Below are positions 39,328 through 49,978 of a stretch of 64,000 nt of DNA, piece after piece; position 1 is the first letter of the stretch; every line of letters begins with the position of its first letter. The stretch is from the NCBI GenBank assembly GCA_022432975.1, contig CM039503.1:47471259-47535258 (forward strand), read 5' to 3'. Under the pieces are notes generated by a model. That model saw only the letters and a program-made list of their open reading frames with translations. It was not told where the DNA came from and searched no databases. This DNA is from Begonia masoniana (taxonomy: Eukaryota; Streptophyta; Magnoliopsida; Cucurbitales; Begoniaceae). A program made the position numbers and the translations under genes.

Positions 39328-41028
39328 GTGATGGTTATAAAGGAGTCAACCAGAGAATGGGAAAGTGAGAATGATAAGGGTCAATACCTTGATAAAGAAG
39401 GAGAAGAAAAGTTAGAGGACGAGAGTGAGCACGAGTCGGATGAATGTGCTGCTCAAGATGGGCCCCTGTTAATGGTGATTAGAAGAGCCCTTGTTTCTAA
39501 AAATGTTGAGGAGGACTGCCAACGCGAGAACATTTTCCAAAGTAGATGTGCAGTCAAAGACAAAGTATGTTCGGTGATTATAGATAGTGGAAGTCGCGTT
39601 AACGTAGCTTCCCAAGATATGGTGAGCAAGCTTGGATTGGAGACTACTAGTCACCCTAAGCCATACAAGTTAAGATGGTTGGATGATAGAGATGACATCA
39701 AAGTGACCAAACAAGTGACTATTAATTTTACTATCGAAAAATATAAGGACTCGGTTACTTGTGACGTCGTAACTATGAAAGCTAGTCATCTTCTATTAGG
39801 ACGACCTTGGCTTTATGACCGTAGGGATCAATATGATGGTTACCTCAACAACTATAGCTTGAAATTTAGTGGTAGAAATATCAAATTACTTCCTATGACC
39901 CCTGAACAAATTGCTCATGATGATGTGCTTAGGAAGGAGGAAAAGACTAAAGAAATTCTTTTTTTGACCAAAAAGGGATTAAGAGCTGCAGTGACTAAGG
40001 GAAAAACGGTGATTCTTGTTTTATTTAGAGATCGAATTATGGAGCTTGGAGAGATTCCCTTACCGATTCAAAACCTACTTAAGACTTATCAAGATGTTTT
40101 TCTTGAAGAACTACCCCCTGGACTACCCCCGATTAGAGGAATAGAACATCAAATCGACCTCCAACCCGGCGCTATGTTGCCAAATTGACCGGCTTATAGG
40201 ATGAGGCCTGAAGAAGGAAAAGAATTACAAGATCAAGTCCAGGAATTATTAGGGAGAGGATAGATAAGAGAGTCGATGAGCCCATGCGCTGTACCTACCT
40301 TGTTGGTATCTAAAAAGGATGGTTCTATGCGAATGTGTGTTGATAGTAGGGCTATCAACCAAATAACCATTAAGTATAGGTATCATATCCCTCGGTTAGA
40401 AGATATGTTAGACAAACTGAGTGGAGCATCAATTTTCTCCAAAATTGACTTGAAGAGCGGTTATCACCAAATACGGATGAAAGAGGGTGATGAATGGAAG
40501 ACTGCCTTCAAAACAAAATACGGATTGTTTGAGTGGATGGTTATGCCATTCGGACTTACAAATGCCCCGAGCACCTTTATGCGGTTAATGCATCATGTTC
40601 TTAAGGAATTCCTCGGGAAATTTGTTGTCGTGTATTTCAATGACATCTTGGTGTATAGTCGCGACCTCCCACAACATGTCAACCATCTCGGGATGTTATT
40701 TCAAACCCTCCGTCGTACTAAATTGTTTGGGAATTTGAGTAAATGCTCCTTTGGACAAGAGAAAGTTTACTTTTTGGGTTTTATCATTTCTAAGGATGGC
40801 TTGGAAGCGGACGAAGAAAAGGTTAAAGCCATCAAGGAGTGGTCTACTCCTAATAGCATCACTGAAGTCCGTAGTTTTCACGGACTAGCCTCTTTTTATA
40901 GGAGGTTCATTAAAGACTTCAGTTCTTTAGTCGCTCCTATTACAGACCTCACTAAGAAAGGAGTTGACTTTAATTGGATATCGGCATGCCAAAGTAGCTT
41001 CGATATGATAAAAGAAAAACTTTGTCAA
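39328..41028 (+). pseudogene. Gypsy protease and reverse transcriptase (pol, first part)
   Basis: It is continuous in frame with the end of gag. A retropepsin-like protease has the active site IIDSGSRVNVAS (about 39580) and the block LLLGRPWLYDR. RT follows with [33 protein letters not shown] and [15 protein letters not shown]. The catalytic block is [10 protein letters not shown], so the first of the paired aspartates (usually Y/F-x-D-D) is Asn. Internal stops are TGA at 40186-40188 (in the place of a Trp codon) and TAG at 40261-40263. A nested insertion interrupts it at 41028. Confidence 0.9.
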
Positions 41029-41689
41029 TGTAACGACCACAGCCCGGCCCACAGCCCTCAGGCCCAGAAGACCGAGCCCAGAAGTCGTGCACTGCTGCCA
41101 CGTGTGTCCCCACAGGGCCGTCCACGTGTACTCACGATCTTCCCACCCCCTGCAGTGGGTTTTTTCCTTCCTCCCCACTCGAGTGGGCCTGTGTGGCTGC
41201 CACGTGGCAGAAATGCGCGGACATGAGGCTGGTCACTCGGCCTGGTCGCGGGGTTAGCCCTGGGCCAGGAGGGTGGATCAGGGGATTGGGCCGTTACAAA
41301 AAAGGCGCCTTTTTTGTAACGACCCAATCCCTTGATCCACCCTCCAGGCCCAGGGCTAACCCCGCGACCAGGCCGAGTGACCAGCCTCATGTCCGCGCAT
41401 CACTGCCACGTGGCAGCCACACAGGCCCACCACGTGTACTCACGATCTTCCCACCCACTGCAGAGTGGGTTTTTGCCTTCCCCCCCACTCGAACCCTTGC
41501 CCTCAGAGACAAGCTCAAGGGCTACGAATGAGGAGTACCACTGCAGGGGGTGGGAAGATCTTGAGTACACGTGGTGGGCCTGTGTGGCTGCCACGTGGCA
41601 GTGATGCGCGGACATGAGGCTGGTCACTCGGCCTGGTCGTGGGGTTAGCCCTGGGCCGGGAGGGTGGATCAGGGGATTGGGTCGTTACA
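41029..41689. mobile_element. Palindromic LTR-like/TRIM-like insertion of 661 bp inside pol
   Basis: It starts TGTAACGACC and ends GGTCGTTACA, with perfect GTCAA duplications (41024-41028 and 41690-41694). Inside are three related blocks in alternating direction. A forward unit 41029-41298 ends in GTTACA. A 16-bp perfect palindrome AAAAAGGCGCCTTTTT (41299-41314) follows. A reverse unit then starts TGTAACGACCC at 41315, and a forward arm of about 140 bp ends at 41689. It is GC-rich with CACGTG-containing repeats (GCCACGTGGCAG). The mosaic can fold into long hairpins. It encodes nothing recognisable. Insertion plus duplication is 666 bp, a multiple of three. Confidence 0.8.
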
Positions 41690-41694
41690 GTCAA

Positions 41695-43608
41695 TCCCCC
41701 GTTTTGGCACTTTCGGATTTCAATAAGGTTTTTGAGATCAAAAGTGATGCCTCCGGTATTGGCATTGGAGCTGTATTGATGCAAGATGGTAAACCACTTG
41801 CGTATTTTAGTGAAAAATTGAAAGGAGCTGCTTTGAATTATTTGACTTATGACAAAGAATTCTATGCCGTGATTAGAGCTCTCGAACATTGGCAACATTA
41901 CCTACTTTCCAAAGAGTTTGTGATTCATTCCGACCATCAATCCCTCAAGCACATTAAGAGCCAACACAAACTCAACAAGCATCACGCAAAATGGGTGGAA
42001 TTTTTGGAAAGATTCCCCTACATTTTAAAATATCTGAAAGGTTCTGATAATACCGTTGCCGATGCTCTCTCTCGAAGACGTATCCTCTTTACGGAATTGA
42101 GTGTTAGATTTTTCATATTTGAATGGATCAAAACTTTGTAAGCTTCTGATAAAGATTTTGGATTGCCTTATCATGTTTGCCAAAATAAGGCTGAAGGAGG
42201 ATATAGTCTTATCGATGAATTTCTATTAAATAATGAGAAATTGTGTATTCCTAATTGCTGTCTTAGACAATGCCTCATTAAAGAAGCTCATGGAAGAGGA
42301 TTGTCTGGGCATTTTGGGGAAAAGAAAACCCTCGAGCTATTGAAAGAAAAGTTTCATTGGCCTCACATGATGAAAGACGTACACCACTATGTCGAGAAGT
42401 GTATTGTTTGTAAGAAGGCCAAAAGCAAAGTTCTACCCCAAGGACTTTACCTTCCTTTACCAGTTCCTACACATCCTTGGGTAGAAATTAGCATGGATTT
42501 TGTTTTGAGGTTACCACGAACGGGACGTAATGAGGATTCTATACTCGTGGTTGTGGATAGATTCTCCAAAATGACGCATTTTATCGCCTGCAACAAGACT
42601 GATGATTCTGCTGCTATAGCCGACCTATTCTTCAAGGAGATAGTTAGACTCCATGGGGTGCCTCAATCTATTGTGTCAGATCGCGATACTAAGTTTTTGA
42701 GCACTTTTTGGAAGACTTTATGGAAGAAGTTGGGGACTACATTATGTTTTAGTACATCTTTCCATCCCCAAACGGACGGCCAAACGGAAGTGGTCAATAG
42801 GACTTTGGGAACCCTTGTCCGAAGTGTCATAGGTAAGAATCTAAAAAATTGGGACATATTACTACCCCAAGTTGAATTCGGTTACAACCGAAGCCTTCAT
42901 TCCACCACCCAGCAAACGCCATTTGAGGTAGTACATGGTTTTAATCCGAACACACCCTTGACACTTATTCCTATTCCAACCCAAGACCTAATCAACCCTT
43001 CGGGAGCAAGTAAAGCAGAACAAATGAAAAAGTTACATGAAAAGGTTCGCCAAGCGATTGAGAAAAATAACGCCAATTACGCTAAGCATGCTAATAAAGG
43101 GCGGAAAGAGTTAATTTTTAATGTCGGAGATTTAGTGTGAATACATCTTAGGAAGGAACGATTCCCCGCCAAAAGATGCTCCAAATTGTTGCCTAGAGCT
43201 GAAGGTCCCTTTAAAATCTTGGAACGTATAAATAACAATGCTTACAAGTTGGAGTTACCCGGCGATTATGGGGTGTCATCCACCTTCAATGTGCAAGACT
43301 TATCCCCTTATATTAGAGAATTGGGATATGAAGAGGAGGCTGAGCTAACGGATTTGAGGTCAAATCCTCAGCCACCCGAAGGGGATGACATGCCTCAGAG
43401 GCCTGTCACACGATCACAAACTCGGGCACAAATTTTATTCAATCAATGTTCTAATGAATTGTCTCTTTTTGCAGGTTTGGATCACATCATGGACTTCACT
43501 TGGGAGCCGACGTCAGAGGATATGGAGAAACCTTGTCACATCATTCATTGGATCAAGCATTCGGAGCTTACTGACAGCCCTATGGGAATTTGTCTTCCCG
43601 GGCCTTAA
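41695..43608 (+). pseudogene. Gypsy RNase H and integrase (pol, second part), ending inside the 3' LTR
   Basis: RNase H ([31 protein letters not shown]; later [10 protein letters not shown]) is followed by the integrase zinc finger (HGRGLSGHFGEKKT; CIVCKKAKSK). The DDE core has all three acids visible: SMDFVLRLP, IVSDRDTKF and DGQTEVVNR. The tail has [17 protein letters not shown] and LSPYIRE. Stops are TAA at 42139-42141 and TGA at 43138-43140 (at a Trp position in GDLVW). After the latter the frame stays open through the start of the 3' LTR (43386) to a TAA at 43606-43608, so about 74 C-terminal codons would be LTR-encoded. Confidence 0.88.
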
Positions 43609-44850
43609 TTTGTAATTTTTATTTTTTAAAAACTCATTGGCATACATTAGCCTTTTTGTAAGGATTTTATAAAATTGCATATCATGCATTAGATTGTGTG
43701 GATAGGATTAGATGAATGTGGTGGATGTTAGGTTGAAGACAATTCAACCAAATTTCAAGCCAAGAAAAAAGGCCTCAACAAAATAAAGCCCAAGGATGAA
43801 CTTGGTCCAAAGAAGAGCCCACTCCTAAAGGTATATTTTTGCAGGTATATGAGTGGGTGAGGGCATGGATTCATGACTTGGACCAATTCTAGCCATTGAT
43901 GCATTTTTGGCTCGGCACTCATCAAGGGAGGACATCTGGCGCGTGTGGGCAGAAGGCAGCAGGCGCGCGGGCAGCAGGTGATGGGCGCGGGCAGCTGGGC
44001 GCGGATCGCTGACTTGGCAGCGCGCTGGCCATCAGATGCGCCTACCCAGGTGCAGCTTGTGCGCACGGTGCGCACGCTAATTGGCTCTTCGAGCGCGCCT
44101 CAGCTCCAGCACTCTTAGCCATCTGATTTCCCTTAATCAATGGCCCTCATTTTTCATCCAAACCCCATCCACCTTAGGTTTGCCTATTTAAGCATGGAAT
44201 TGGGGATTGTAGGGAACTTTTTTGGCCAATCAATATACTACTATTTCCCTAAATATCCAAAGTTCCTTTGGGGATTTTTCCTTGGTTCTTTGAACCAAGA
44301 GGAGTTAGCATCCATTGCTAACCTAGCTTGGGTTGCTAGGTTAGCTCTTATTCATTCCCTCTCCATCTCCATTGGGAGTTGGATCGAGGAAGAAAATCTC
44401 TGGCCTACGGTGGTCGTTTTCCTCCTGGAAAACGTTTATTCTTGAGCCTAACCCGTAAGATCGCTCCAAGGAACCTTCAAGGGTATTTTCTTTATTTTTT
44501 TTTGCTATCACATTCACACAATATCACTCTTTATTTTCTGCTCCACCAATCACACACCCTCACTTTTTATTTTATGTCATTTTATTACCTTTTTGTATTG
44601 CATTTGACATCTCCTCCATAACCTTTCTTCTCCATCTCTTTCCTTCTATTTTTCTTTATATTTCACATCCTCACACACCATATAATATTCGGCCCTAACA
44701 TTATTCATTCATTGTTTATTTTCTTGCATTTTACTTTTTATTGTAATTTCTTCCCTTCATTCATCATTTTTACACGAACACACAACCGAGAACCTCCCTT
44801 GATTATTTGTGGGTTGTACACGGGCTCCTTTTCTAAGGGACCCCGTGTCA
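43386..44850 (+). repeat. 3' LTR of the nested gypsy element
   Basis: It begins TGACATGCCTCAGAGG and ends CCCCGTGTCA, matching 35648-37105. The same GC-rich block is at about 43940-44105. It is followed directly by the AAAAG duplication and the resumed outer LTR at 44856. Confidence 0.92.
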
Positions 44851-47247
44851 AAAAGCGTAACATAAATATACAACGTGCGTACCACCAAAACAATATAAAC
44901 GTAACCTACAAAACAACTAACCCTAAACTACCCAACCAAAGCATATAAACCTAAATATCAACAAATAATCCTTAACATCAAAACTCGACTTATGGTGTAG
45001 GCCAATCGGCCATAGTAAGTCACGAGAACTTACCTGTCGTCCTTAGCGCACCGAGCTCCGCCTGCGGGCTTTGTTCACCTAGAACATTTCACAAAGTCCA
45101 TCGTTAAAATCGATCCTAAACCATGAAATTTCATAAACTAACGGAACTCCTAACTAAAGGAAATTTCCTAAAATTCTAATAAACCTCACTCGGGCATTTC
45201 ATCAAGCAATTTACGCTCACAAATTATCAAACTTCATTAATGGCTTCTCTTCATACTCCAACAACCAAAACCAACCCTAATTTTTCATCAATAACTATAC
45301 TTTCGCCTAACTATCAACAATAGTCGAAAATGCATCACCAATGAGCATTAATTTCGTTAAACTATCGATTTCTAATAAAACCTACGATTTCTCAACCCTA
45401 AACCAAATAAACCCTAACCGAAATCAACTTTAAAAACCGAAACTAAATACCTAGGATAGTAGAGTCTTACCTAGAACGTCAATTATGGAAGAAAAATTGA
45501 AGAAGAAACGCCGAAGGAGGAGACATTGGCCGTGGAGTGATCGGCGAAGGGAGAATGGAGAAACACCAGAGAGAGGAAGAATGCTCTCTGGAGTTCTCCC
45601 GTGAAATGGAGAAACAAATGAGGGGAGGGGTATTTGTTAAATTAAAATATTATATACCTAATTACAAGTTTGCCCCTCATCGTAATATTTTACATATTCT
45701 GTTATTTCGCCAATCAATTTGAATTCTCCGAAACTTCCTTATTTCACCAAATATTTCAACTTATTACTAGGGCTCTAATAAAACCTTACGTTCGTAAAAG
45801 GGACTTAATTTACTATTTTTATGAATTAGAACGCTATAAGGTTAAAAACGGAAACCCGAGCGTTACACTACCGATTTAGATTTCTGAATTTCCCTTATTT
45901 CTCCTAAAATTCATATTAATCATAAGGGTTCTATTAAAACTTTTCGTTTACAAAATGGACCTAGTTTACTAAAATACCCTTTATATTACGAGAAACATAA
46001 AAACTCGTAATTCGGCATTACATCTCTAAAAATTCTCTCATTTCTCCAGATACTCCAATTTATTTATAAGGTTCCAATAAAACTTCTCATTTGCAAAACG
46101 GGCTTAATTTGGCATATTTATGAAAATGTCATTCATATGCGAAAAATTGAAAACCCGTCGAAAATCAGGTGTTACAGTTAGCTACTTTGCAACAATTTTA
46201 ATTTATTCAATTACTCATGCATCTTCAATTCCTATTTACCTATCGATACAATAGGAATATGTGAAATCAAAATTGCCTATCGACACAATTTGAATTATGC
46301 AATCAAAATCATGAGAAATCGTGCAATGAAAAATACGTAGCATTCATAGATTATGATAAAAATACGTAAAGAGTACTTTCTTGCCTAACCAAGATAAAAA
46401 GTTCTAGCCAAAATCATGTTAACAAAACCCAAAATTAATAATATGCATAAAAGAAATTTAATAAGGTTAGAAGAAGAAAGTTGAAGAATGTTGAATCTGG
46501 AAGCAAAGCCTCATCTTCCTTGCTTCGTTCTGCATGCCTGGTTCATCTTCTGTAGATTTTTAGGGTTTTTTCCCCTAGGTCTTTGTCCCTAGGTTCAAGT
46601 CCCCCTTTCAGATCTGCCTCCTCTCTTCTCCAGATCTCCTCACTTTTTATCCTGTTCTGCGTGCTATGTGTTTTTTCTTTTCTCTTTCTCCAGATCTCTC
46701 TCTTCCTTGTGTATATTATGTTTCCTTCTTTTTAGCCCTTATTCTCTCTCCCCAGATCTGATTGATTCTTCAACTAAAAATTCGTCCTGTTCCATAATTA
46801 TGTACTTTATTTTTGGTAAAGGAAATCTCCTTTGGTGATGTTTTTCTTCTCTTTCTTCATAATATTCCTCTTTTTAATTTACTTCTCTACTAAAACACCA
46901 ATATTTTCCTTTTGTATTTTCCCGCTAATAAATTTGCATTCAAATAAGATAATACAAAATTCAAATTAGTGATAAAAATATGTGTTTATTTGAAAATATG
47001 CATGAAATACGTTAAATTCACCAAATCTCTTGATGTTGCAGCATCCTGCAGCAATTATAGTAAATTTCATAATTTTCTTCTTACATTCACTCAAATCATA
47101 CAAGTTCTATCAATTAAAAATATTATAAAATAACTCTAATTTAAGAGTTATCATTTCTCTCATCTGGTTTTTGTTCTTCCCCTCTCTTATCAGACTCTTT
47201 TACTTTTTATTTACTTTTTATTATTTCTTTTCTTCTAGGTAAAAATG

Positions 47248-49783
47248 TGTAGGATCGTGATTGTCTAAGAGTGGGGATGAATTAGAAATTTCTTAATCTA
47301 ATTGATTTTAGATATGCAAATTAGGTTTATCTTTTCTTCTCACCTTTTTGGTGATATTGTACTAAATAACAAACAATATTAAACAAATAAAAGTAAAAGT
47401 GAGAGAGAGAAAAATAACATCAAAGTTTTTAACGTGATTCGGCCAATCCTGCCTACTTCTACGCTCAAAGGCTCCCCCTTGAAGATTATTTCCTTCTCCT
47501 CACGAGAAATCTAGATCGAACTTCACGGGCGTCGATCTACTACCTATACACTTCTGGATTGAACTTCCCAAACGTCAATCCACTGCCTTACAGTTTTATA
47601 GGATGAAGATATTAAGCACAACGAATACACTCTCTCAAGACAAAATCTCAAGTTCTAGGGCAGAGAGATGTAAACTGTCGCAGAGTATTACAAACACTTT
47701 TTGCTCGTGAGAGTAAAGAGATAATTGTAAAAAATTGGCAAAAGTTTGTGTCTCGAGTTACTGTTCTTCTATTTATACTTGTGTCTGTAATCCGCATCTC
47801 ATTCAAAAATATGACCGTTGGAGATGAGTCTGTACGTAGAAAACTAGTCGTTGAGTTCTGGAGTCGTTATCGCTCGCGATCTTTAATTCGGCGTTGTTAA
47901 GACTCTGGACGTTCGAGTTTGGACGAATTCGTTTAGTTTGATGTTGGACGAATGCTCGTCGGACTAATGCTTCGCATGAATTCGTTGTTCTGTTATGAAA
48001 CACTTCAGTCGAATATTTTAGACGCTTGCTCATTGGACGAGTACATTGGACGATTGCATTGTGGATGAGTACTTCAGACGACAGCGTCTGTCTTGACTTT
48101 GGACGACCATGCAACTTTACGACTGCGTCTGTCTTGAAAGTTTGGACGACTGCGTCTGTCTTGAAAGTTTGGACGACTGCGTCTGTCTTGAAAGTTTGGA
48201 CGACTGCGTCTGTCTTGAAAGTTTGGACGACTGCGTCTGTCTTGAAAGTTTGGACGACTGCGTCTGTCTTGAAAGTTTGGACGACTGCGTCTGTCTTGAA
48301 AGTTTGGACGACTGCGTCTGTCTTGAAAGTTTGGACGACTGCGTCTGTCTTGAAAGTTTGGACGACTGCGTCTGTCTTGAAAGTTTGGACGACTGCGTCT
48401 GTCTTGAAAGTTTGGACGACTGCGTCTGTCTTGAAAGTTTGGACGACTGCGTCTGTCTTGAAAGTTTGGACGACTGCGTCTGTCTTGAAAGTTTGGACGA
48501 CTGCGTCTGTCTTGAAAGTTTGGACGACTGCGTCTGTCTTGAAAGTTTGGACGACTGCGTCTGTCTTGAAAGTTTGGACGACTGCGTCTGTCTTGAAAGT
48601 TTGGACGACTGCGTCTGTCTTGAAAGTTTGGACGACTGCGTCTGTCTTGAAAGTTTGGACGACTGCGTCTGTCTTGAAAGTTTGGACGACTGCGTCTGTC
48701 TTGAAAGTTTGGACGACTGCGTCTGTCTTGAAAGTTTGGACGACTGCGTCTGTCTTGAAAGTTTGGACGACTGCGTCTGTCTTGAAAGTTTGGACGACTG
48801 CGTCTGTCTTGAAAGTTTGGACGACTGCGTCTGTCTTGAAAGTTTGGACGACTGCGTCTGTCTTGAAAGTTTGGACGACTGCGTCTGTCTTGAAAGTTTG
48901 GACGACTGCGTCTGTCTTGAAAGTTTGGACGACTGCGTCTGTCTTGAAAGTTTGGACGACTGCGTCTGTCTTGAAAGTTTGGACGACTGCGTCTGTCTTG
49001 AAAGTTTGGACGACTGCGTCTGTCTTGAAAGTTTGGACGACTGCGTCTGTCTTGAAAGTTTGGACGACTGCGTCTGTCTTGAAAGTTTGGACGACTGCGT
49101 CTGTCTTGAAAGTTTGGACGACTGCGTCTGTCTTGAAAGTTTGGACGACTGCGTCTGTCTTGAAAGTTTGGACGACTGCGTCTGTCTTGAAAGTTTGGAC
49201 GACTGCGTCTGTCTTGAAAGTTTGGACGACTGCGTCTGTCTTGAAAGTTTGGACGACTGCGTCTGTCTTGAAAGTTTGGACGACTGCGTCTGTCTTGAAA
49301 GTTTGGACGACTGCGTCTGTCTTGAAAGTTTGGACGACTGCGTCTGTCTTGAAAGTTTGGACGACTGCGTCTGTCTTGAAAGTTTGGACGACTGCGTCTG
49401 TCTTGAAAGTTTGGACGACTGCGTCTGTCTTGAAAGTTTGGACGACTGCGTCTGTCTTGAAAGTTTGGACGACTGCGTCTGTCTTGAAAGTTTGGACGAC
49501 TACGTCTATCTTGTAACTTTGGATGAATACGTCTACCTAGTAAGTTTGGACGACTGCGTCTGCCTTGTAAGTTTGGATGACTGCGTCTGCCTTGTAAGAT
49601 TGGACGACTGCATCTTCAGACTAACAACACTTAGCCAAAAACGTCAGAAACATAATACCCTTTTCAAAGGGCATTTCTAGATAAATGTAATAAACACAGT
49701 AAATCAATTATGCAGTTTATATATTTCTTATTAATCACAATCATCAAAAACATATTTAGACTTAAACACCATTTAAGTCAATA
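47248..49783 (-). repeat. 3' LTR of element C with expanded 27-bp array
   Basis: It begins TGTAGGATCG and ends TCAATA, where the 5' LTR and the LTR at 1776-4480 have CA, so one end base has mutated. Outside the array it is collinear with 54984-56081. Confidence 0.85.
48121..49497. repeat. 27-bp tandem array, 51 copies, inside the 3' LTR
   Basis: The core unit contains GGACGACTGCGTCTGTCTTG followed by AAAGTTT. Fifty-one near-perfect copies run from 48121 to 49497, with diverged copies on to about 49620. As 27 is a multiple of three, long repetitive reading frames (nine-residue unit LKVWTTASV or SLDDCVCLE) stay open; these are artefacts of the repeat. The 5' LTR has only a few diverged copies at about 55800-55910. 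Confidence 0.97.
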
Positions 49784-49978
49784 ATCTCTCCCTTTTTTAT
49801 GATGATAAATATATAATCTGTTTCAACATACTAATCTGTATTTCAGTTAAAATTTACATACTCCCTCATACTCTATGCAGTATTCCTTATCAATAATTCA
49901 GTAATTGCTTAATGATGCAATCTGTAAATTCTATACCCTTCTCCGTAAATTCTATACCCTTCTCCCCCTTTGAGATTA

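Larger units (their letters stand above)
35648..44850 (+). mobile_element. Full-length Ty3/gypsy element nested in the LTR
   Basis: LTRs are 35648-37105 and 43386-44850, with a primer site at 37108-37119 and purine tract GAAGGGGA before the 3' LTR. Perfect AAAAG duplications lie at 35643-35647 and 44851-44855. Gag, protease, RT, RNase H and integrase are in the usual gypsy order. Comparing the first about 235 bp of the two LTRs by eye I see seven differences, so the insertion is not very recent. Pol is interrupted by another insertion (41029-41689) and by stops, so the copy is dead. I see no chromodomain. Confidence 0.93.
25055..46176 (-). mobile_element. Gag-only Ty3/gypsy chromovirus-type element, itself carrying two insertions
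   Basis: Target duplications GTTAG lie at 25050-25054 and 46177-46181. LTRs are 25055-30996 and 34350-46176; with their insertions removed each is about 2.5-2.6 kb. The primer site (34331-34345) and the purine tract beside 30996 show leftward orientation. The internal region is only 3.35 kb and contains a damaged gag but no recognisable pol, so the element is non-autonomous. Its LTRs match the solo LTR at 21837-24209. Confidence 0.9.
34350..46176 (-). repeat. 5' LTR of the gag-only element, interrupted by a gypsy element
   Basis: Its pieces are 34350-35647 and 44856-46176, split by the gypsy insertion 35648-44850. It begins on the + strand as TGTAACATCCCTAATACTG and ends ATCAGGTGTTACA. The region 34561-34720 has a cluster of CGATCGATCG palindromes. 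Confidence 0.88.
24594..47153. mobile_element. Outer layer: LTR-type element of about 1.43 kb split by a 21-kb nest
   Basis: The left piece (24594-25054) starts TGTTAGTGATTTTC and includes AACGCAAGTGCACGTGTCGC and TCGATCCCACGAGGA. The right piece (46182-47153) ends AAGAGTTATCA. Both sides are flanked by TTTCT (24589-24593 and 47154-47158), giving TG...CA ends plus a 5-bp duplication. The two pieces together make about 1433 bp with no coding capacity, so it is a solo LTR or a short non-autonomous element. The GCAAGTGCAC...ATCGATCCCACGAGGA type of sequence is a widespread plant repeat from memory; I cannot name the family with certainty. Confidence 0.7.

Noticed and set aside
40927..41898. Pro/Arg/Gly-rich ORFs over the palindromic insertion
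   Set aside because: They mirror each other on the two strands, as expected for inverted GC-rich repeats, and have no domain.
48026..49680. Two frames of about 500 codons with nine-residue repeats over the 27-bp array
   Set aside because: The 27-bp period keeps any stop-free frame open. There is no start context, no domain and no conservation in the 5' LTR, so I do not treat it as a repeat protein.
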